From the NCBI GenBank assembly GCA_963932465.1, contig OZ010792.1, forward strand, positions 20,799,632 to 20,863,631: 64,000 bases of DNA, written 5' to 3'. The position numbers and the translations under genes are program-made. How positions within the stretch are numbered: the stretch's first letter is position 1; each line of letters opens with the position of its first letter. Positions 33,140-42,973 of this stretch are shown here, one piece after another. This stretch comes from Maratus speciosus. Taxonomy: Eukaryota; Arthropoda; Arachnida; Araneae; Salticidae. Below the pieces are notes generated by a model. That model saw only the letters and a list, made by a program, of their open reading frames with translations. It was not told the DNA's origin and did no database searches.

Positions 33140-35400
33140 ACGTAACGCGATAACTCTTGATAGAAACATCCGATTTGCTTCAAAATTTTTTCCTAGGTTC
33201 ACTGTGATAAGGCGCTTCCCTGATTAGTTTTGGGAGTTCATTGGTTAAGGATAAAGGGGGAAAAACGGGGTTAGTCCACACACTACCCCCTTAATTCAGT
33301 TAAATGGGTTTTTCATGCAGAATGATTCGATTTGCTCCGAATTTGGTATACCGGTTTATTATGTTAAGGAACTTCCCTGATTAGTTTTGGGAGTTCATTA
33401 GTTAAGGATAAAGAGGGAAAAACGGGGTTAGTCCACCCCCCTTAATTCCGATAAATGTGTTTTTCATGCAGAATGATTCGATTTGCTCCAAATTTGGTAT
33501 AGCGGTTTATTATGTTAAGGAACTTCCCTGGTTAGTTTTGGGGGTTCATTGGTTAAGGGTAAAGGGGGAAAAACGGGGTTAGTCCACCCCCCTTAATTCA
33601 GATAAATGGGTTTTTCATGCAGAATCATTCAATTTGCTCCGAATTTGGAATACCGGTTTATTATGTTAAGGAACTTCCCTGATTAGTTTTGGGGGTTCAT
33701 TGGTTAAGGATAAAGGGGGAAAAGGGGGGTTAGTCCACCCCCTTAATTCAGATAAATGGGTTTTTCATGCAGAATCATTCGATTTGCTCCGAATTTGGTA
33801 TACCGGTTTATTATGTTAAGGAACTTCCCTGATTAGTTTTGGGAGTTCATTAGTTAAGGATAAAGGGGGAAAAACGGGGTTAGTCCACACCCCACCCCCT
33901 TAATTCAGTTAAATGGGTTTTTCATGCAGAATGATTCGATTTGCTCCGAATTTGGTATACCGGTTTATTATGTTAAGGAACTTCCCTGATTAGTTTTGGG
34001 AGTTCATTGGTTAAGGATAAAGGGGGAAAAACGGGGTTAGTCCACACCCCACCCTCTTAATTCAGTTAAATGGGTTTTTCATGCAGAATGATTCGATTTG
34101 CTCCGAATTTGGTATACCGGTTTATTATGTTAAGGAACTTCCCTGATTAGTTTTGGGGGTTCATTGGTTAAGGGTAAAGGGGGGAAAACGGGGTTAGTCC
34201 ACCCCTCTTCATTCAGATAAATGGGTTTTTCATGCAGAATCATTCAATTTGCTCCGAATTTGGTATACCGGTTTATTATGTTAAGGAACTTCCCTGATTA
34301 GTTTTGGGGGTTCATTGGTTAAGGATAAAGGAGGAAAAGGGGGTGTTAGTCCACCCCCTTAATTCAGATAAATCGGTTTTTCATGCAGAATCATTCGATT
34401 TGCTCCGAATTTGGTATACCAGTTTATTATGTTAAGGAACTTCCCTGATTAGTTTTGGGAGTTCATTGGTTAAGGATAAAGGGGGAAAAACGGGGTTAGT
34501 CCACTCCCCCTTAATTCAGATAAATGGGTTTTTCATGCAGAATGATTCGATTTGCTCCGAATTTGGTATACCTGTTTATTATGTTAAGGAACTTCCCTGA
34601 TTAGTTTTGGGAGTTCATTGGTTAAGGATAAAGGGGGAAAACGGGGTTAATCCACCCCCCTTAATTCAGATAAATGTGTTTTTCATGCAGAATGATTAGA
34701 TTTGCTCCGAATTTGGTATACCGGTTTATTAAGTTAAGGAACTTCCCTGATTAGTTTTGGGGGTTCATTGGTTAAGGATAAAAGGGGAAAAACGGGGTTA
34801 GTCCACCCCCCTTAATTCAGGTAAATGTGTTTTTCATGCAGAATGATTCGATTTGCTCCGAATTTGGTATACCGGTTTATTATGTTAAGGAACTTCCCTG
34901 ATTAGTTTTGGGGGTTCATTGGTTAAGGATAAAGGGGGGAAAACAGGGTTTGTCCACCCGCCTTAATTCAGATAAATGTGTTTTTCATGCAGAATGATTC
35001 GATTTGCTCCGAATTTGGTATACCGGTTTATTATGTTAAGGAACTTCCCTGATTAGTTTTGGGGTTCATTGGTTAAGGATAAAGGGGGAAAAGGGAGGTT
35101 AGCCCACCCCTCTTAATTTAGATAAATGGGTTTTTCATGCAGAATGATTCGATTTGCTCCGAAGTTGGTATACCGGTTTATTATGTTAAGGAGCTTCCCT
35201 GATTCGTTTTGGCGATTCATAGGTTAAGCATAAAGGGTTAGTCCACCACCTTAATTTAGATAAATGTTTTTTTTTTTTGCAAGATTATTCGATTTGCTCC
35301 AAATTTGGTATACCGGTTTATTATGATAAGGTGCTTTCCTGATTAGATTTGGAGGTTCACTGGTTAAGTATAAAGGGGGAAACGGGGGCTAATTCCCCTT
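33140..35400. repeat. ~150-bp satellite array, about 15 copies
   Basis: Each unit contains GGGTTTTTCATGCAG, ATTCGATTTGCTCCG, TTTGGTATACCGGTTTATTA, TGTTAAGGAACTTCCC, GATTAGTTTTGGG, GTTCATTGGTTAAGGATAAA and AACGGGGTTAGTCCAC. I counted 13 well-conserved units plus diverged edge units at both ends (33140-33290 and 35190-35400), a pattern of ongoing homogenisation in the centre. The unit length varies (about 144-157 bp), mainly in a C-rich tract. Confidence 0.93.
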
Positions 35401-35779
35401 CACTTATTTTTTTTGAGTGGCATTATTCTTTAAAATAAGAGTATAATATACAATTAGTGTGAATAGTCTGTGAGCTCAATGCCATCAGTTTAGCTGGGCA
35501 CTTTTCTTTTTTATTCAATATAAAAGTAATTATTTCAGGCATGATTATCGAAGTGATTTGTAACTGAACAATTTTTCATTTTTCTTCAAATTATTTAAAT
35601 CTTGAGTTATAAGTGATTGTTGTCTCATTACAACAGTTTTTTCTTCTCCTGGGTTGTAACGTCTGGAAATTAGTTTCAAAACATCAACTTAACAGCATTT
35701 TCTGCCTTTACCGCGGAAAAAAAAAAAGTAGTAACAAAAGATAGGTAAAGATTAGCTTGCATATCTAAGGATGATCTAC

Positions 35780-36015
35780 AGATCAAGGATTTTGGGAGGC
35801 AAGGATTAACTTATAGAGAAAAACCAGAGGAGGCAGCGGCAGATACGAATAACAGAAAATGGCAATTTTTTAAATTGCTAATGTTGCTATGTAAATATGA
35901 TCAAATTTTGCACGGTTATGTAGCAAAGGCTATCAAGAGAAGCCAAGAAAGATCTTTAAAAAGTATGAAGAAGGATAGAAAAGAGCAGAAAAAACAACAA
36001 AATGAAAATCCTACA
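35780..36015 (+). pseudogene. hAT transposase relic, segment 1 (ZMYM1-like)
   Basis: In one frame the sequence reads QGLTYREK, then NNRKWQFFKLLMLLCKYDQI and HGYVAKAIKRS. This resembles the region upstream of the catalytic core in hAT transposases related to vertebrate ZMYM1 (typically 'GNFL.L..LL.KYDP.L..H'). The frame runs directly into the 8-bp target duplication of the inserted hAT MITE and resumes at 42974 without a shift. It is too decayed and interrupted to be active. Confidence 0.72.
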
Positions 36016-36323
36016 TTAGAGTCCTGCGCTGGTCGGTTTCTACCCGACACAAACCTGCAAATTCCATTTTAAGTCAACCCGCAACCTGACCCGAAACTGC
36101 AAAAATAATTTTCAGCAACCCGCAACCCGACCCGAACACGCAAAAATAACTTCAGGCGACCCGACCCGAACCTGCAATGTAAGGAAAGCAAATCATATTT
36201 TAATATCATTATGAAAATAATCTACAATTGTATATCTAATAAAGTTCTGCACCGGTCCGGCCCGAGGGCCGCGGTGGGACGGCAAAATTTCAAACTGGCC
36301 AGGCTGCTTTATTAGGACAGTTT

Positions 36324-37005
36324 TGTTCTGATTAAGTACTATATAGCAGAGTGCAATTACTTTAAAAATTAATGAATTCTAACTGTCTTTAATTCCTTAA
36401 CACAATACCTATTAACTCCCATCTTCTTAGTAGAAAATAAAATGTCTACTTACAAATTTGAAGAGACTTGTAGAAGAAATGAGATAGATGACTCACAATG
36501 ATACATACTAGAAATGAAGACTTCATTAAATAAAAACTAACATCTTTTTATTTAGGCATATCAGGAAACATCTTCAATTTATACACTTGTAACACCAAAG
36601 CAAGAACTAGATGACATGAATGAGAAACTCTCTCATTTTATAATGGTTTGCAACCAATCACAACTAGCCAGCACATGCTGGAACTCTTTTGCATAAACAA
36701 CAGAAAGTTGAGTAACACTGTGCAACCTGAAAAACATGTCAACAAAGTTTAACTGATACCTTGTTGGTAACCAACCAACCATTCAATCAATTAACTATGA
36801 ATTTAACTGAAAACCATAAAAACAAAATGTAAACAATATGGATGCCAGCATGCTGTTGAAGTTAAGTGTTAGTTTTGTTAGTAAGTTAGTAGTTTTTATC
36901 ATTGAAATAAAGTAAAAGGTACCTTTTTAAATAAAACACTTAATACAAGAAATAAAGTTGAAAAATGATGGAAAAAAACTTAATAAAAAGTGTGGTTCTT
37001 CCACA
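36324..37005 (-). repeat. copia 3' LTR
   Basis: 682 bp, starting TGTTCTGATTAAG on the plus strand and ending TTCTTCCACA. No difference from the other LTR was seen. Confidence 0.95.
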
Positions 37006-37009
37006 AAAT

Positions 37010-37023
37010 GCCCCCCTTTTCCA
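37010..37023 (-). promoter_or_regulatory. copia polypurine tract
   Basis: The minus strand reads GGAAAAGGGGGGCA just upstream of the 3' LTR. It is the expected primer for plus-strand DNA synthesis. Confidence 0.8.
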
Positions 37024-37171
37024 GCATTTTTCATTTACTAAACACTTTCAAAAATAAATGTAAATGTATTATGCAAAATACATATGTACAATACACAATT
37101 GAAAAATATTTACTTTAAAAAAAGTTCATCAGTTCATGACTTTTAAGTTCAAAAAAGTTTTTTTTTTTTCT

Positions 37172-40100
37172 TCAGCATAAGTAAGCAGATCTAAGTTTCA
37201 TAAATAAGTCCTTGCACAGAGACTTTGTAAGGAGATCAGCTAAATTGTCCTTAGACTTAACGTGAATAATGTCAAACACATTCTGTAGATATAAGTCTCT
37301 TACGAACATGTATTTTAAATCTATGTATCTATTTCTGATATTCTCAGCTCTGTTCTTAATGAACTGTATAACTGCAGCATTGTCACACTTCAATATTGGT
37401 TTTTGGTTACCAATAATATTTGAATCAAGGTTAAAAGTAGAATACAGTTGCTCTAAGGTCGAATTCAAGTACTTCAGTTCTTTAGCAGCTTCTGAGGCTG
37501 CAATAAATTCAGATTCCATCGGAGACATAGCTACACAGGTCTGTTTCACCACACGCCATGTTATCGGGAGGCCATTTAAGAAAATAGAGTAGCCAGTCCA
37601 GGATCGGCGGTCACTCGGGTCACTAGCCCAGCTAGCATCAACATAGGCAGAGAGCTGAGTGGGAGGGTCTTGAGGGTGCATTTGGATTCCTAATTCCTTC
37701 GTAGTTCCTAGGTAGCACAGGATTTGTTGAAGGCATTTCCAATGGATAGTTCCAGGATTTTCAACAAATTGCGAAAGAGCTGCTACTCCATAGCTGATAT
37801 CAGGTCTGCAACGTCCGGAAATGTAGAGCAGGCATCCCAGTAAATTTCTGTATGGAACATCTTCCATCTGGTTGTCATCAGTCGGCATATCTTTCCTAGA
37901 AGGAACAACTCCAGGTTGGAGGGGAAGAGAGATTTTAGTAAAGTTTTTAAAATTAAATTTTTCAAGACATTTCTCAATGTACTCTTTACAATGAATTTTC
38001 ATGGAGTCTCCTGTCATATCAAATTCAATACCCAAAAGTTTAGAAATGGGCCCCATATTCTCGACTTCATATAAACTTTTTATAAGAGAAACTACTTCTT
38101 TTAAAATTATTTCATTTTCAGCAAATATCGGCAGGTCGTCCACATATACTAGTACCACTGCTTTTCTTTTATAAGAATAAGCACAAGTAAGTCCTGGCAT
38201 TTCATTAAAACCATTACTTGTGAGCTTGCTGTGCAATTCTTCATACCAACACCTTCCCGACTGATGAAGGCTATATAATGCTTTATGTAATTTTAAGACA
38301 TGGTTTTCCTTTCCAAGTGTTATGTAATCTGCAGGTTGTCTTATGTATATATCTTTATCTATGGCTCCATATAAATATGCACATCGTACATCTAGAAGAC
38401 AATGCTTCCACCCCAAAATACATATGAATAAAGCTATAAAAAGTCTGATTAATAGAAAGTTAACCACTGGACTGAATGTTTCTTCATAATCCAGTCCTTC
38501 TCTCTGGTTATTCCCCAAGGCTACTAATCTTGCTTTAAAGTTTCCAAACCTATCGCTGGCTTTTCTTTTAAGAGTATATACCCACTTAGTACCTAAAATT
38601 TTACAGTTTTCTGGTTGTGGAACTAATGTCCAGACATTTCGGTCAATCATAGTTTTAATTTCTGCATCCATTGCCTTTTTCCAAAATTTAGCTTCAGGGA
38701 GCGTTTTTGCTTGATTCGGAGATCTTGGTATTATGATTTCTGCACAGCAGGTTTCCTCACTATCTGGTACATTAGTGTTACTTTCCATTTTTAAGATAAT
38801 AGGACCCTCATATTCATCTTTATATGAAAAGCTTATTAGATCTTTGTCATAAATTATTTTATTTTTCTGACAATACTCTTGCATTTCTCTTTGGCTTCTT
38901 AAAGTCTTCCCATCAGGTGTAAAAATATAAATGTCAACTTTTCCCTTTGAGGCCCCTTTACTTCTTATTGTTCTTATCCTATGAAATTTTACTGTATTTG
39001 ATTCTGGTTCAGGACTCGGGGTGAGTGATCGAGGTTCTTCTTTTAATTCAATCGCTTTTTCTAAGTCATCTTTGGTTGGTTGGGATAAAGGCACTGATTT
39101 TGGATCAACTTGTAATTCGGGACTTGAAACACTGTTTCTTATGTTGCCCCCCAAATCATCATCATCGTCAAATTCCGAGGAAATATTATGACCCTCTTTT
39201 GCTTTTCCTAGCCTTGCTTCGTCAAAAGTCACATGTTTACTTTCTACAATGGTATTTTCATCAGGGATCCATATTCTATAACCACTTGTCCCATACCCAT
39301 ATCCTACAAAAATGCCTTTCTTGGCACGAGGCTGAAATTTATTTCTTTTCTGTGGGGGTTGATGAACATAGGCTGTACAGCCATATCTCTTAAGATGATT
39401 TATTGATGGCTTTTTATTATACCACCGCCTGAAGGGGATGTCATTTATGGTAGTGTGAAATATTCTATTTCTTATGTAATTAACTGTCATCATGGCTTCT
39501 AGCCAAAAATCATCTGTTAAATTAGCTGAATGTATTAATGTTCTCATTCCATCAAACAGTACACGATTGTATCGCTCTGCACAGCCGTTCATTTGCGGCG
39601 AGTAAATCGTGGTGTGTTCGTGTTTGATTCCAAGATTTTCTAAAAATTTTTCTAATGGTCGGTTGCAGTATTCTAACCCATTATCTGTTCTGACAGTTTT
39701 AACTTTCTTTCCAGTTTGCCTTTCTACCATAGCTATAAAATCTTTAAATTTACTATAAACTTCATCCTTATTTCGTAGTGGGTAACAGAAAGCCCTGCGG
39801 CTATAATCATCAATAAATGTTAAAACATATCTATAGCCTTGTTTTGTTGTAACTGGAGCCGGACCCCACACATCGCTGTGTATAAGTTCTAATAGCTCTC
39901 TAGATCTAATTTGTGGTAATTTTGGGTGGACAGCTCGTGTACTTTTACCTATTACACATGATTCACACCGTGTTTCATCACCTTTTAGTTTTCCAGTATT
40001 TTGTACTAGATTTTTATTAAACATATCTTTCAAAGTGCTTAAGTTTACATGTGCCAGTCGCTCATGCCAGAGCATGATGTTATTCCTGTCTAAAGCATAT

Positions 40101-41377
40101 GAACTATTATAATTGTTCTCTTTACTTAAGTTTACTTTATGTTGTGTCTTAAGTGTTTCATTTTTCCCTTTAAATTGAAAGTTTTCTTTAGCAGGCCAGC
40201 CTTTTATAGTGTAAAAATTACCCTTTAATTTAGCACTCCATAAATATTTCCATCTAGGTGAAAAAATTTGAAAACCTTTATTTAGTCGGGCATGCATTTT
40301 CGCCTTATCCATTTTAGACATACTAATTAAATTTCTATGAATAGAAGGAACGTATAAAACATCATGTAAATTTACAGTCATTATTTTATTTCGGTCTTTA
40401 ATATTAAATTCAACTTCACCAATACCCTGTACTGTGTGGGGAGTGGTTCCCATACGTACTACTGCACCTGCTGGAGGCTTCCTTAATTCTGTAAAAAATT
40501 CTTTATTTTGGCATACATGTGCCGATGATGCACTATCTAAAGTCCATTCTCTATTTGCAGGAAAAAGTTCATTTGCATAACACTTCTCTACCATAAATTC
40601 AGAGACGAAAGAACCGACTCCAGGTTTAGTTCTAGAAACTAAAGTTTTGTTTTTACAAAATTTAGCAAAATGATCACTTTTACCACATAAAAAACAAGTT
40701 AACTTTTTCCTTATGCCCGGCTTAATTGCAATTGGTTTACTAGGATTTAATTTATCTTTACTTTCAACAGTTAATAAACATTCTTGTTTTTGAAGATCAC
40801 GGAAATTTCGTCGATTATATTCCTTTAAAATCTCGGCCTTTAAATTGTCAAACTTAAATTTAGACTCGACACAATTTTCAAATTCCCTTGCAAGGTAATC
40901 ATATTCCTCTGGCAGGCACTGTAACAATTGATAACACCTATGATCTTCAGTAATAGATTCCCCAGAATCACTTAACTTTCTATAACAATCCTCAAACCTA
41001 GCTATAAATGTAGGTAACTCTTCATCAGGAAGAATTCTTAAATTTCTAAACTCTGCTAGCCTATATGCTTTTAAGGACCTACACTCAATTTCTAAATTTG
41101 TTTTAAGTGTATCCCATATAACTGAAGGATCACTTAAATGATTTATTTGAAGCTCAACTTCTCTGCTACAATATGTTTTCAATAGACCAGCGGCCTTGCT
41201 TTTACTTTGATTCAATTTAAATTTATCAATTTCACCTAAGTCATCTACTTTTGGCCATTTACTCTTATCTATCCAAATTATTAAACCCTCTGACTCTAGT
41301 ATCCTCTTTATATTTGTTACCCAAGAATGGTAATTATGTCTTGTTAATAGTAATTGAGGGTTAGGGCTAGCAGCCAT
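37172..41377 (-). CDS. copia gag-pol polyprotein (1401 aa) with a methyl-CpG-binding-like insert
   Basis: A single polyprotein in copia order. Gag occupies about residues 1-220, with zinc knuckle CX2CX4HX4C at 228-241. The aspartic protease motif is DSASSAH (from D281), a variant of the usual DSGAS. The integrase has zinc-binding HHCC (H438, H443, C471, C474) and catalytic D502, D565 and E601. RT shows motif A near D996 and YVDD at 1078-1081. RNase H has D1247, E1288 and D1332. Between integrase and RT, residues about 800-855 (KGKVDIYIFTPDGKTLRS then EMQEYC) look like a methyl-CpG-binding (MBD) fold, which is unusual. The ATG at 41377 is the first in frame after the primer site. There is no env. 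The frame is intact, consistent with an active element. Confidence 0.95.
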   Translation of the reverse strand: MAASPNPQLLLTRHNYHSWVTNIKRILESEGLIIWIDKSKWPKVDDLGEIDKFKLNQSKSKAAGLLKTYCSREVELQINHLSDPSVIWDTLKTNLEIECRSLKAYRLAEFRNLRILPDEELPTFIARFEDCYRKLSDSGESITEDHRCYQLLQCLPEEYDYLAREFENCVESKFKFDNLKAEILKEYNRRNFRDLQKQECLLTVESKDKLNPSKPIAIKPGIRKKLTCFLCGKSDHFAKFCKNKTLVSRTKPGVGSFVSEFMVEKCYANELFPANREWTLDSASSAHVCQNKEFFTELRKPPAGAVVRMGTTPHTVQGIGEVEFNIKDRNKIMTVNLHDVLYVPSIHRNLISMSKMDKAKMHARLNKGFQIFSPRWKYLWSAKLKGNFYTIKGWPAKENFQFKGKNETLKTQHKVNLSKENNYNSSYALDRNNIMLWHERLAHVNLSTLKDMFNKNLVQNTGKLKGDETRCESCVIGKSTRAVHPKLPQIRSRELLELIHSDVWGPAPVTTKQGYRYVLTFIDDYSRRAFCYPLRNKDEVYSKFKDFIAMVERQTGKKVKTVRTDNGLEYCNRPLEKFLENLGIKHEHTTIYSPQMNGCAERYNRVLFDGMRTLIHSANLTDDFWLEAMMTVNYIRNRIFHTTINDIPFRRWYNKKPSINHLKRYGCTAYVHQPPQKRNKFQPRAKKGIFVGYGYGTSGYRIWIPDENTIVESKHVTFDEARLGKAKEGHNISSEFDDDDDLGGNIRNSVSSPELQVDPKSVPLSQPTKDDLEKAIELKEEPRSLTPSPEPESNTVKFHRIRTIRSKGASKGKVDIYIFTPDGKTLRSQREMQEYCQKNKIIYDKDLISFSYKDEYEGPIILKMESNTNVPDSEETCCAEIIIPRSPNQAKTLPEAKFWKKAMDAEIKTMIDRNVWTLVPQPENCKILGTKWVYTLKRKASDRFGNFKARLVALGNNQREGLDYEETFSPVVNFLLIRLFIALFICILGWKHCLLDVRCAYLYGAIDKDIYIRQPADYITLGKENHVLKLHKALYSLHQSGRCWYEELHSKLTSNGFNEMPGLTCAYSYKRKAVVLVYVDDLPIFAENEIILKEVVSLIKSLYEVENMGPISKLLGIEFDMTGDSMKIHCKEYIEKCLEKFNFKNFTKISLPLQPGVVPSRKDMPTDDNQMEDVPYRNLLGCLLYISGRCRPDISYGVAALSQFVENPGTIHWKCLQQILCYLGTTKELGIQMHPQDPPTQLSAYVDASWASDPSDRRSWTGYSIFLNGLPITWRVVKQTCVAMSPMESEFIAASEAAKELKYLNSTLEQLYSTFNLDSNIIGNQKPILKCDNAAVIQFIKNRAENIRNRYIDLKYMFVRDLYLQNVFDIIHVKSKDNLADLLTKSLCKDLFMKLRSAYLC
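38813..38989 (-). other. MBD-like domain inside the copia polyprotein
   Basis: Codons for residues about 797-855. The pattern basic-GASKGKVDIYIFTPDGK-LRS-E-YC followed by LISFSY fits the methyl-CpG-binding signature (G-x-x-D-x-Y-x-x-x-P-x-G-K-x-x-R-S, helix, then D/F-F-x-F). It sits at the integrase C-terminus, where other retroelements carry targeting modules such as chromodomains. The assignment is by motif only. Confidence 0.7.
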
Positions 41378-41447
41378 GTTTGTTTACAAACGCTGAAATA
41401 TTTCTAAGTTAAAACTCATCAAATTCTGCCTTTAAAATGGTGCAATA

Positions 41448-41461
41448 CTGGGCCCATAACC
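41448..41461 (-). promoter_or_regulatory. copia primer-binding site (initiator Met tRNA, internal type)
   Basis: The minus strand reads GGTTATGGGCCCAG three bases downstream of the 5' LTR. This matches the primer site of Drosophila copia, which uses an internal cut fragment of initiator methionine tRNA rather than its 3' end. Confidence 0.85.
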
Positions 41462-41464
41462 CTT

Positions 41465-42146
41465 TGTTCTGATTAAGTACTATATAGCAGAGTGCAATTA
41501 CTTTAAAAATTAATGAATTCTAACTGTCTTTAATTCCTTAACACAATACCTATTAACTCCCATCTTCTTAGTAGAAAATAAAATGTCTACTTACAAATTT
41601 GAAGAGACTTGTAGAAGAAATGAGATAGATGACTCACAATGATACATACTAGAAATGAAGACTTCATTAAATAAAAACTAACATCTTTTTATTTAGGCAT
41701 ATCAGGAAACATCTTCAATTTATACACTTGTAACACCAAAGCAAGAACTAGATGACATGAATGAGAAACTCTCTCATTTTATAATGGTTTGCAACCAATC
41801 ACAACTAGCCAGCACATGCTGGAACTCTTTTGCATAAACAACAGAAAGTTGAGTAACACTGTGCAACCTGAAAAACATGTCAACAAAGTTTAACTGATAC
41901 CTTGTTGGTAACCAACCAACCATTCAATCAATTAACTATGAATTTAACTGAAAACCATAAAAACAAAATGTAAACAATATGGATGCCAGCATGCTGTTGA
42001 AGTTAAGTGTTAGTTTTGTTAGTAAGTTAGTAGTTTTTATCATTGAAATAAAGTAAAAGGTACCTTTTTAAATAAAACACTTAATACAAGAAATAAAGTT
42101 GAAAAATGATGGAAAAAAACTTAATAAAAAGTGTGGTTCTTCCACA
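41465..42146 (-). repeat. copia 5' LTR
   Basis: 682 bp, same termini as the 3' LTR. As the 5' LTR of a minus-strand element it should carry the promoter and start transcription towards lower coordinates. Confidence 0.95.
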
Positions 42147-42973
42147 AGTTTTTTCAACGGCCCGAGGTGGCAAAAAAAGTGAACGGCCCTGCCAGGCCTC
42201 GCCGATAACTACATTAAGAGGGGTCTACCGGCCCGATATAAATATTTAGATGAAGCCGATAAAATTATAAACGGGCCCTGCCACCCTAGGGCTGAACTTT
42301 TAAGTTTTACACGGGACATGACGGGGCGGGGTAGGCCGTTCCTGGGCCTAGAAATTCCAGCCCGTGCAGACCTTTAATTCTCTAATACTATTTTTATATT
42401 TTACATAGAAAAATGAACAAATCTATATTCTTTAATATTCAACAATAGTAAAACCCTACCCGATGCAGGACTCTAAATGGTATAAAACTAAAAATCTAAT
42501 CTTTAAATATGCTTTAAAATTAGTTGCGGTTTCAAAAGTTCCACTTATAACGATACCCCTTGTTTTATACAAGTGGCCATCTGCCTTTAGTTTATCAGCA
42601 GTTATTATTTTGAAAATTTTCCCATCTAACATAGTGCATCGCGTATCACCGCGATTAAATTATTCACCTGATACATTAGACAGGAAGGACCATTTAGCGT
42701 TTTGCTGCATATTGTATTTTTAAAATACGGTAAAAACATAATTCAGTTTGTTATTTCGAAGACTCGTGAAAGGATGACTAAAGACAAAACAGACAGGCAC
42801 ACATTTTGCTTTTGTGAAACTTCCGACTCGAACCCGAAACAATAAAAGCCAACCCGAACCAAAAAATTTAAAGTCAACCTGCCCCGACCCGCAACGGGAA
42901 AATATAGTGCCAACCCGACCGTCAGGTCGGGTAAAAGCGGGTAACCCGACCCAATGCAGGACTCTATCCTACA

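Larger units (their letters stand above)
33011..35476. mobile_element. Satellite-filled element with inverted ends AGCTCACAG
   Basis: AGCTCACAGGCTAT near 33011 is matched by ATAGTCTGTGAGCT near 35464-35476 in inverted orientation, with one mismatch. The left end also forms a 12-bp hairpin (AGCTCACAGGCT / AGCCTGAGAGCT) followed by a TGTA microsatellite. A target duplication was not found. The hairpin beside the CTAA of the complementary strand leaves open a Helitron-type origin. The interior is an array of about 150-bp units and no gene. Confidence 0.6.
36324..42146 (-). mobile_element. Ty1/copia LTR retrotransposon, apparently intact and young
   Basis: Two LTRs of exactly 682 bp (36324-37005 and 41465-42146), both TG...CA, look identical by eye. 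The 5-bp duplication AGTTT flanks the element (36319-36323 and 42147-42151). A single uninterrupted 1401-codon gag-pol runs on the minus strand. The primer-binding site (41448-41461) and polypurine tract (about 37010-37023) are present at the expected places. Identical LTRs, a perfect target duplication and an open polyprotein mark a very recent insertion that may still be mobile. It is the innermost and youngest layer of the nest. Confidence 0.96.
36241..42375. mobile_element. Second hAT-like MITE split by the copia element
   Basis: AAAGTTCTGCACCGG at the left and CCCGTGCAGACCTTT at the right are near-perfect inverted termini. GC-rich GGCCCG motifs follow inside both ends. Flanking TCTAATA occurs on both sides but with an offset, so the target duplication is only suggestive. 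The copia insertion at 36324-42146 separates its two halves. Confidence 0.65.
36018..42965. mobile_element. hAT MITE (TIR AGAGTCCTGC) hosting nested insertions
   Basis: AGAGTCCTGC (36018-36027) and GCAGGACTCT (42956-42965) are perfect inverted termini. The 8-bp sequence ATCCTACA occurs at 36008-36015 and 42966-42973. Two extra T residues separate the left duplication from the TIR. Arrays of CCCGACCCG / CGGGTCGGG-type motifs fill both ends. A further internal copy of the right end lies near 42455-42474. Most of the length is a second MITE containing a copia element, so its own sequence is about 0.8 kb. It is non-coding. Confidence 0.85.

Noticed and set aside
32980..33183. Minus-strand ORF with His-Thr-Tyr-Ile repeats
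   Set aside because: Translation of the TGTA microsatellite.
33140..35400. CRISPR-like regular spacing of repeats
   Set aside because: The whole ~150-bp unit is repeated with no unique spacers, in a eukaryotic transposon setting. It is satellite DNA.
37269..39393. Plus-strand ORFs of 107 and 122 codons within copia
   Set aside because: Antisense shadows of the intact gag-pol.
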